Assembly (NCBI GenBank): GCA_002494215.1
Contig: DLBF01000129.1
Span: 1 to 9,456, forward strand
Origin: Prevotellaceae bacterium UBA7028
Lineage (GTDB): Bacteria; Bacteroidota; Bacteroidia; Bacteroidales; Bacteroidaceae
Direction of reading: 5' to 3'
Length of the DNA: 9,456 nucleotides
The position numbers were made by a program, and so were the translations under genes. Every line of letters begins with the position of its first letter. The first letter of the stretch is position 1. Below the pieces are notes generated by a model. That model was not told the DNA's origin and did not search any database. It saw only the letters and a list, made by a program, of their open reading frames with translations. Shown here piece by piece: positions 5,243 through 9,456 of the stretch.

Positions 5243-7338
5243 TTTATCATGTATTTTTTACCATTAATGATGTATATACCCTTCCTTAGTGAAGAGTGAA
5301 GAGTGAAGAGTGAAGAATCAATTTTTCTTCCGGAAAGGTCGTAAACCTCATCTTCATTTTGAATTTTGAATTTTGAATTTTGAATTTCAAAGATTCCATC
5401 CGGACTATCATTGGAGTACAAATCATCGTACTTCCAAACCTGAAGATGATCACCCAGAAGTACAGGATATGCATCCGATTCTAACGTCTGGAACCAGATG
5501 ATTTCCTCCTGGTCGCCGTTCAAATTATAGCATATCTCGCCACTTGCCAACTGCTCAGCACTGACAGCCGTAGCGCCAACGGCAGAAGTGGACTCCGTTT
5601 CTGTACCAAAGGCAGACAACTTATTGCCATCCAGATAATAGAGGTCAGAAGGAAGAGTGGTCATTGCCTTTACCTGTCGGCCCATGATCTGGCCGGAATA
5701 GGCTTCGGTGCCACTTACACTTCCCACATTAAGGCAATGGTTTATCTTGAAACCGGCATAGTTTACATAACCCAGGATACCACCTGTGTTTGTTTCTGCG
5801 CCCTTCGACTGAATCTTACCAGAGTTGAGGACATGAGAAATTATGTTGTTACTACCATCAGCATAGCCCACGATACCGCCTACCGTGTTGGTACCAGCAT
5901 CTGTGAGTGTACCGGCATATGAACATCTGCTGATGTTGGATGCTGCCGCCATCGTACCTGCAATACCTCCGATATGCCTTGTGTCATTATTTGCCTTAGC
6001 AGTGGTAATGTTCAGTGATGAATGTACGTCGGAGATAGTGGTATTGGATGCATATCCCACAGCACCATGTTCCATAGAACCCTCCGCAACAGAAATTGTA
6101 CCGCCTACAGAGAAATTCTTGATGGTAGCACCTGACGTGTTACCAAACAGTCCGGAATAACTCTTGTTGGTCTTTACAACAAGGTTCTGGATGGAATGTC
6201 CCTGACCATCGAACGTACCAGTGAAGGCTGAAGAGTTTTTCCCTATAGGCGACCAACTCGGCATTCCAGACATATCAATATCATTCAGCAAGACTGCCTT
6301 GGCTGCTGAATTCTGCTTGTATCCTGCAATACCATTGACGATGTAAGAGAAGGCTTGCAGTTCCTCGGGAGTAGATAACTGGTAAACACCATTTTCGGAA
6401 GGAGGCAGATCCGTGGTAAGCTCAGCCATCTGTGGGTTTCTGAGGCTAAGTTTCGCGAATACTGGACTATGGTCTGAAAACGCCCTCAGGTGATAACTGG
6501 CTGTACCGCTGGTAGAATAGTAACAGGGATTGAGCACGGCAAAGTGGTCAACATTGAAAGCTCTGGTTACAAAGATGTGGTCGATACGACGATAATCTCC
6601 GCCAGTTATACTGTAGTTGTTCGCATTAAAACCTGGGCACGTGCCGTTGGTGACAAACTTTTGCTTTGCACGGGTATAACTATCGTACAGGAAGCCTGAG
6701 TTCAGGAACAGTTTATAAGAATCCTCTGTCTGTACCGCATTGTAGTCGCCCGTTACAATGACGGGAGCTGTCTTGCTTGCAATCTCCTCGATCTTCTGTT
6801 TGATAAGGTAGTAGGACTGCTGACGGTTTTTCTCGTCCAGGTCCATGTGGGTATTGAAGTGATATATAACGGTACCAGATGGCTTATGAAAGAATTTACC
6901 CCACGAACAGATACGGTAGTACTGGGTTTTTCCGCCCTGGCTGGGGAAACCCTTGGAGGGCTTGTAGGGGGTGTCGCTCAACCAGAAGTCGCCGTTGTCC
7001 AGCAGCACCATCGTCTCCTTACGGTAAAAGATAGCAGAGTATTCACCACTGTTGGCACCGTCGTTACGCCCTACGCCTATCGAGCCATAATCGGTCAGAC
7101 CGCTGCGCAGGTCGGTCATCTGGGCAGGCAAAGCTTCCTGCACGCCAAGCAGGTCAGGCTGCTGGAAGTTGACAAGGTTCATAAAGTACGTCCTCCTGAC
7201 GTTCCAGCTGTTACCAGCCGAGGTGTCGTCATTGTTCTTGTACCTGACGTTGTAAGTACCCACATACAATTCCTGACCGTATGCCGAACATACAGCCAGA
7301 AGTATGAAGGCCAGATGTAATAGTCGTTTTTTCATCAA
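5239..7338 (-). CDS. Secreted endonuclease/exonuclease/phosphatase (EEP) domain fused to GLUG-type beta-helix repeats and sorting tail, 699 aa
   Basis: This is a metal-dependent phosphoesterase of the EEP fold (DNase/phosphodiesterase superfamily); the substrate is unknown and could be nucleic acid, a nucleotide or a phospholipid. A signal peptide spans residues 1-21 (AYG then QE). The EEP domain occupies about 23-298 and has a complete active-site set: N30 (TYNVR), E68 (GVQEALP), H164 (FNTHMDLD), D198 and N200 (TGDYNA), D253 (RIDHIFV), and D289/H290 (SDHSPV). The spacing and the blocks EYSAIFYRK and FWLSDTP recall the EEP-1 subgroup. A linker is followed by beta-helix repeats at about 370-555: FTGTFDGQG, then GLFG 397, GAVGY 425, GGIAG 457, GGIVGY 487 and GGILGY 519, roughly every 30 residues. 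The tail (VYDLSGRKI 665-673, KGIYIINGKK 686-695) is the sorting-type signature but is split by residues encoded by heptamer repeats. There are 46 bp between this gene and the protease gene, so it may be cotranscribed; only a poor promoter match (AACCTTTG, 7369-7362, -) lies between them. MMKK offers two adjacent starts. Confidence 0.93.
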   Translation of the reverse strand: MMKKRLLHLAFILLAVCSAYGQELYVGTYNVRYKNNDDTSAGNSWNVRRTYFMNLVNFQQPDLLGVQEALPAQMTDLRSGLTDYGSIGVGRNDGANSGEYSAIFYRKETMVLLDNGDFWLSDTPYKPSKGFPSQGGKTQYYRICSWGKFFHKPSGTVIYHFNTHMDLDEKNRQQSYYLIKQKIEEIASKTAPVIVTGDYNAVQTEDSYKLFLNSGFLYDSYTRAKQKFVTNGTCPGFNANNYSITGGDYRRIDHIFVTRAFNVDHFAVLNPCYYSTSGTASYHLRAFSDHSPVFAKLSLRNPQMAELTTDLPPSENGVYQLSTPEELQAFSYIVNGIAGYKQNSAAKAVLLNDIDMSGMPSWSPIGKNSSAFTGTFDGQGHSIQNLVVKTNKSYSGLFGNTSGATIKNFSVGGTISVAEGSMEHGAVGYASNTTISDVHSSLNITTAKANNDTRHIGGIAGTMAAASNISRCSYAGTLTDAGTNTVGGIVGYADGSNNIISHVLNSGKIQSKGAETNTGGILGYVNYAGFKINHCLNVGSVSGTEAYSGQIMGRQVKAMTTLPSDLYYLDGNKLSAFGTETESTSAVGATAVSAEQLASGEICYNLNGDQEEIIWFQTLESDAYPVLLGDHLQVWKYDDLYSNDSPDGIFEIQNSKFKIQNEDEVYDLSGRKIDSSLFTLHSSLRKGIYIINGKKYMIK
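5289..5316. repeat. Exact four-unit heptamer array GTGAAGA, 28 bp, inside coding sequence
   Basis: GTGAAGA is repeated four times without a mismatch (5289-5295, 5296-5302, 5303-5309, 5310-5316). It encodes about residues 675-684 (SSLFTLHSSL) of the EEP/beta-helix protein, an insert that splits the usual LSGR...KGIYIINGKK tail. One unit is 7 bp, so a change of one unit shifts the reading frame. Confidence 0.92.
5357..5384. repeat. Exact four-unit heptamer array TTTTGAA, 28 bp, inside coding sequence
   Basis: TTTTGAA is repeated four times without a mismatch (5357-5363, 5364-5370, 5371-5377, 5378-5384). On the - strand it reads TTCAAAA and encodes about residues 652-661 (IQNSKFKIQN), between the last beta-rich domain and the C-terminal tail of the EEP protein. 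Confidence 0.92.
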
Positions 7339-7384
7339 TTATAGATTTAAGTTGTTTCTTTCAAAGGTTTTTGTGTTTTCTTAT

Positions 7385-8383
7385 TTAGAATTGTTCAAGG
7401 TAAGCTATTCGGCTTTCTGTACTCGGGTGCGTACTGAAGAGGTTGCTGACCATCGAGGTAAAGCTACTCTTGAACTCATGCGGCCGGATGATGAATAGCT
7501 GAGCTACATCCTCGCGGTCCGTATCCCCCAATCCTGGGTCGCCGCTTATCTTTCGTAAAGCAGAAGCCAACGCCAATGGATTGCCTGTGAGTTCCGCGCC
7601 TCCGGCATCGGCCATATACTCGCGTTTCCTGCTGATGGCAAAACGGGTGAGCAACGTAAACACATATCCTATGGCTGCCAGCACAAATGCCACTGCCATA
7701 ACCACTATGATGGAAACACCACCACCCTTGTTGTTGTTACTCCTGCGTCGGTCGCCACCAAAAATAAAGGTATTCCACATAATGCGGACAGCTAAAGTCA
7801 TGATGGTACTCATGATGCCGACGAAGATGATGCTGACAATGAGCAGACGGGTATCACGATTGCGAATATGCGTCAACTCGTGTGCTATAACACCTGCCAA
7901 CTCCTCATCATTCAATCGGTTGCAAATGCCAGTGGTCACCGTTACGGTATAACTATTGTTATCTATTCCGCTGGCAAAAGCATTCAGCTGAGGGTCGTCG
8001 ATGACATTTATCTTGGGCATGGGCATGCCACAAGACATAGTCAGATTCTCTACGATATTATATACGCGCGGATTCTCTCTGCGCTCCAGAGGACGTGCAC
8101 CTGTGGCACGTCGTATCATAGCCGTATTGGTGAAGTATGCGATGGCAAACCACACACCTACGATGCCCACTACCCAGGGTAGTATGCACATCATCTCATA
8201 GTTTACATAGTCCCAATCAACTCTTTCCACCACTCCGTATGCAGGATCCGATGTTCCCAAGGAATTGAGAATCACCAGAAAGAGATACACCATCCCTACA
8301 AGGATACAGGGAAAGAGTATGAGCAGAAGCAGACTCTTGAAATTATTATTGACCTGCTGTGTATGTATACCAACGTACTTCAT
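7385..8383 (-). CDS. M48-family (HtpX-like) membrane zinc metalloprotease, 332 aa
   Basis: This is an integral membrane protease that cleaves damaged or misfolded membrane proteins, by analogy with HtpX. The zinc site is complete: HELTH at residues 168-172 (ligands H168 and H172, catalytic E169) and the third ligand E255 in REYMADAGG. Likely membrane segments are at about 17-40, 66-87, 180-202 and 222-246, the usual HtpX arrangement with the active site facing the cytoplasm. The end, FSTHPSTESRIAYLEQF, is the family's conserved C-terminal signature, so the protein is full length. The ATG at 8383 lies 9 bp after the lemA stop, with a purine-rich GGATAGG directly before it, and the pair is almost certainly one transcript. 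LemA next to an M48 protease is a recurrent arrangement in bacteria. The symbol htpX is left blank because M48 subfamilies are hard to separate by eye. Confidence 0.93.
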   Translation of the reverse strand: MKYVGIHTQQVNNNFKSLLLLILFPCILVGMVYLFLVILNSLGTSDPAYGVVERVDWDYVNYEMMCILPWVVGIVGVWFAIAYFTNTAMIRRATGARPLERRENPRVYNIVENLTMSCGMPMPKINVIDDPQLNAFASGIDNNSYTVTVTTGICNRLNDEELAGVIAHELTHIRNRDTRLLIVSIIFVGIMSTIMTLAVRIMWNTFIFGGDRRRSNNNKGGGVSIIVVMAVAFVLAAIGYVFTLLTRFAISRKREYMADAGGAELTGNPLALASALRKISGDPGLGDTDREDVAQLFIIRPHEFKSSFTSMVSNLFSTHPSTESRIAYLEQF

Positions 8384-8392
8384 CCTATCCGT

Positions 8393-8956
8393 TTAGAATT
8401 TTACTTCGGGAGCCTTCTGAACAGCAGCACGCTCCTCTTGAGGAACCTCGAACATAGGCTCCTGATGGAAACCGAACATTCCTGCAAACAGTACTGCGGG
8501 GAAGCTCTGAACGCCTGTATTAAGCTCCTTGGTGGCACTGTTGAAGAAACGACGAACGGCAGCCAGCTTGTTCTCGATGTCGGCCAGCTCGCTCTGCAAC
8601 TGCATAAAATTCTGGTTGGCCTTCAGATCGGGATAAGCCTCTACGCTAACCTTCAGTCCAGCCAATGCACTGCTCAATGCATTCTCTGCCTCAATCTTGT
8701 CGTTCATAGAGGTAGCTCCCATAGCAGCAGTACGGGCTGCAGTGACACGTTCCAGCAAACCCTTCTCGTGCTCGGCATAACCCTTTACCGTATTAACAAG
8801 GTTAGGAATAAGATCATATCGCTGTTTCAGCTGAACATCAATATTGGCAAAAGCATTCTCGCGGTTATTACGAAGTGCTACCAGATTGTTATAGATACCG
8901 ATAACCCAGAAAATAAGAATTACGGCAATAACTGCCACTACGATTAATGCAACCAT
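8393..8956 (-). CDS. lemA: LemA family membrane protein
   Basis: LemA proteins are single-pass membrane proteins with a cytoplasmic or periplasmic helical bundle; their exact role is unsettled, but they are often linked to M48 proteases and membrane stress. Residues 1-21 form one hydrophobic segment (MVALIVVAVIAVILIFWVIG), followed directly by YNNLVALRN. The family blocks are plain: IDVQLKQRYDLIPNLVNTVKGY at 39-60, AYPDLKANQNF at 107-117, and FPAVLFAGMFGF at 152-163. The length of 187 residues is typical. The C-terminus (MFEVPQEERAAVQKAPEVKF) is variable in the family. The start ATG at 8956 is preceded by AT-rich sequence without a Shine-Dalgarno motif, common in Bacteroidota. It heads a probable operon with the M48 protease; two promoter-like boxes lie 41-70 bp upstream. 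Confidence 0.95.
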   Translation of the reverse strand: MVALIVVAVIAVILIFWVIGIYNNLVALRNNRENAFANIDVQLKQRYDLIPNLVNTVKGYAEHEKGLLERVTAARTAAMGATSMNDKIEAENALSSALAGLKVSVEAYPDLKANQNFMQLQSELADIENKLAAVRRFFNSATKELNTGVQSFPAVLFAGMFGFHQEPMFEVPQEERAAVQKAPEVKF

Positions 8957-8996
8957 AATTTTTCTATTTTACTTGTTAAACATCAATTTTGTCCTG

Positions 8997-9004
8997 CAAA
9001 GATA
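8997..9004 (-). promoter_or_regulatory. Inner TATCTTTG box upstream of lemA
   Basis: On the - strand this is TATCTTTG, a full match to the Bacteroidota -7 consensus TAnnTTTG, 41 bp before the lemA start. A TTTG at the normal -33 distance is not evident. It may be an alternative promoter or a chance copy of the outer box. Confidence 0.45.
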
Positions 9005-9018
9005 GTGATTTTTCCAAA

Positions 9019-9047
9019 CAAAGATATCAATTAGGGCAAATAAACAA
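9019..9047 (-). promoter_or_regulatory. Outer promoter for the lemA-M48 operon
   Basis: On the - strand a TTG (9047-9045) and a TATCTTTG (9026-9019) are separated by 18 bases, close to the Bacteroidota -33/-7 arrangement. Transcription would begin near 9013 and give a leader of roughly 55-60 bases. It is the better supported of the two boxes 22 bp apart. Confidence 0.55.
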
Positions 9048-9088
9048 CATTTTTTGATAAAATTTCAAACCATTTCAGAAAAAAGTTC

Positions 9089-9096
9089 TATCTTCG
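9089..9096 (+). promoter_or_regulatory. Probable -7 box of rpoD
   Basis: TATCTTCG differs by one base from TATCTTTG and is followed by CAC, as at many Bacteroidota start sites. The distance to the ATG (28 bases) gives a short leader. The -33 element is not clear. Confidence 0.5.
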
Positions 9097-9112
9097 CACG
9101 CTAAAATATCAT

Positions 9113-9119
9113 AGAAGGT
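9113..9119 (+). promoter_or_regulatory. Ribosome binding site of rpoD
   Basis: AGAAGGT ends 5 bases before the ATG at 9125. It is one of the few Shine-Dalgarno-like sequences in the window and supports this start. Confidence 0.5.
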
Positions 9120-9124
9120 ATAAA

Positions 9125-9456
9125 ATGAGACAACTTAAAATCACAAAGAGTATCACCAGCCGCGACAGTGCTTCGCTGGATAAGTATCTACAGGAAATCG
9201 GACGTGAGGGACTTCTAACCGTTGATGAAGAGGTAGAACTGACTCAAAGAATAAAGAAAGGTGACCGCAGGGCTCTTGACAAGCTGGTTCGTGCCAATCT
9301 GCGTTTTGTGGTTTCTGTTGCTAAACAATATCAGAACCAGGGTCTTTCCCTACCCGACCTTATCAACGAAGGTAACGTGGGCCTTATCAAGGCTGCCGAG
9401 AAGTTCGACGAGACCCGTGGTTTCAAATTCATCTCTTATGCCGTATGGTGGATTCG
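9125..9456 (+). CDS. rpoD: Primary sigma factor RpoD (sigma-70 family), 5' part, runs off the window
   Basis: This is the housekeeping sigma factor that directs RNA polymerase to Bacteroidota promoters such as the TAnnTTTG boxes seen here. The first 110 codons are present: [20 protein letters not shown], then region 1.2 ([23 protein letters not shown] type, about 21-43) and region 2.1/2.2 ([16 protein letters not shown] at 54-69, [17 protein letters not shown] at 79-95). The window ends inside region 2.3 at FISYAVWWI, before the -10 recognition helix is complete. Unlike E. coli RpoD there is no long acidic region 1.1; this short form, about 290 residues when complete, is the usual primary sigma factor of Bacteroidota. 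The gene is divergent from lemA, sharing a 168-bp spacer. Confidence 0.95.
   Translation, partial: MRQLKITKSITSRDSASLDKYLQEIGREGLLTVDEEVELTQRIKKGDRRALDKLVRANLRFVVSVAKQYQNQGLSLPDLINEGNVGLIKAAEKFDETRGFKFISYAVWWI

Noticed and set aside
5289..5384. Possible CRISPR-like repeats
   Set aside because: Units are 7 bp and directly adjoining with no spacers; they are simple tandem repeats.
5281..5474. A separate small gene at 5474-5286 on the - strand
   Set aside because: It is the alternative frame of the EEP gene that happens to stay open through the heptamer arrays; useful for the frame-switch argument but not a gene.
7339..7384. A dedicated promoter for the EEP gene in the 46-bp gap after the protease gene
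   Set aside because: The best match is AACCTTTG (7369-7362, -), with a wrong first base and no -33 partner; readthrough from the lemA operon is at least as likely.

Overview
The window looks like chromosomal DNA of a Bacteroidota bacterium, most likely Prevotellaceae/Prevotella-like. The grounds are a Bacteroidales-style 54-residue 2[4Fe-4S] ferredoxin, a short primary sigma factor without the long N-terminal region of E. coli RpoD, TATCTTTG/TACATTTG promoter boxes of the Bacteroidota type, AT-rich leaders mostly without Shine-Dalgarno sequences, and secreted proteins ending in the C-terminal signature (LSGR/LAGQ ... KGIYIINGKK) usual in that group. The genus is inferred, not proven. Layout: a complete ferredoxin gene (2-166, +) is followed by a 331-bp repeat-rich intergenic region with two terminators. 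Then come five leftward (-) genes. Read in transcription order from the right they are lemA (8956-8393), an M48/HtpX-like membrane metalloprotease (8383-7385), a secreted endonuclease/exonuclease/phosphatase (EEP) protein fused to a GLUG-type beta-helix region and a sorting tail (7338-5239), a second secreted EEP-fold protein with nearly all catalytic residues replaced (5242-4430), and, after a 248-bp gap with its own likely promoter, a 1227-residue multidomain secreted protein with duplicated galactose-binding-like modules (4181-498). At the right edge rpoD starts on the + strand (9125, runs off the window), divergent from lemA across a 168-bp promoter region. How the genes may work together: LemA and the M48 protease are a recurrent membrane-proteostasis pair and have only 9 bp between them. 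The two EEP genes overlap as ATGA and are probably translationally coupled, which suggests that an active enzyme and its degenerate paralogue are made together and exported. The 1227-aa protein looks like a surface carbohydrate- or glycoconjugate-binding protein; no catalytic domain was recognised in it. The most unusual signal is a family of four 28-bp tracts, each four tandem 7-bp units with a TGA-rich core (two exact, two decayed). One lies between genes, one in the signal peptide of the pseudo-EEP, and two in the 3' end of the active EEP gene. In the last case the loss or gain of one unit would, by the reading frames seen here, remove the C-terminal sorting signature and break the coupling to the next gene. 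No rRNA, tRNA, CRISPR array, transposase or phage gene was seen.
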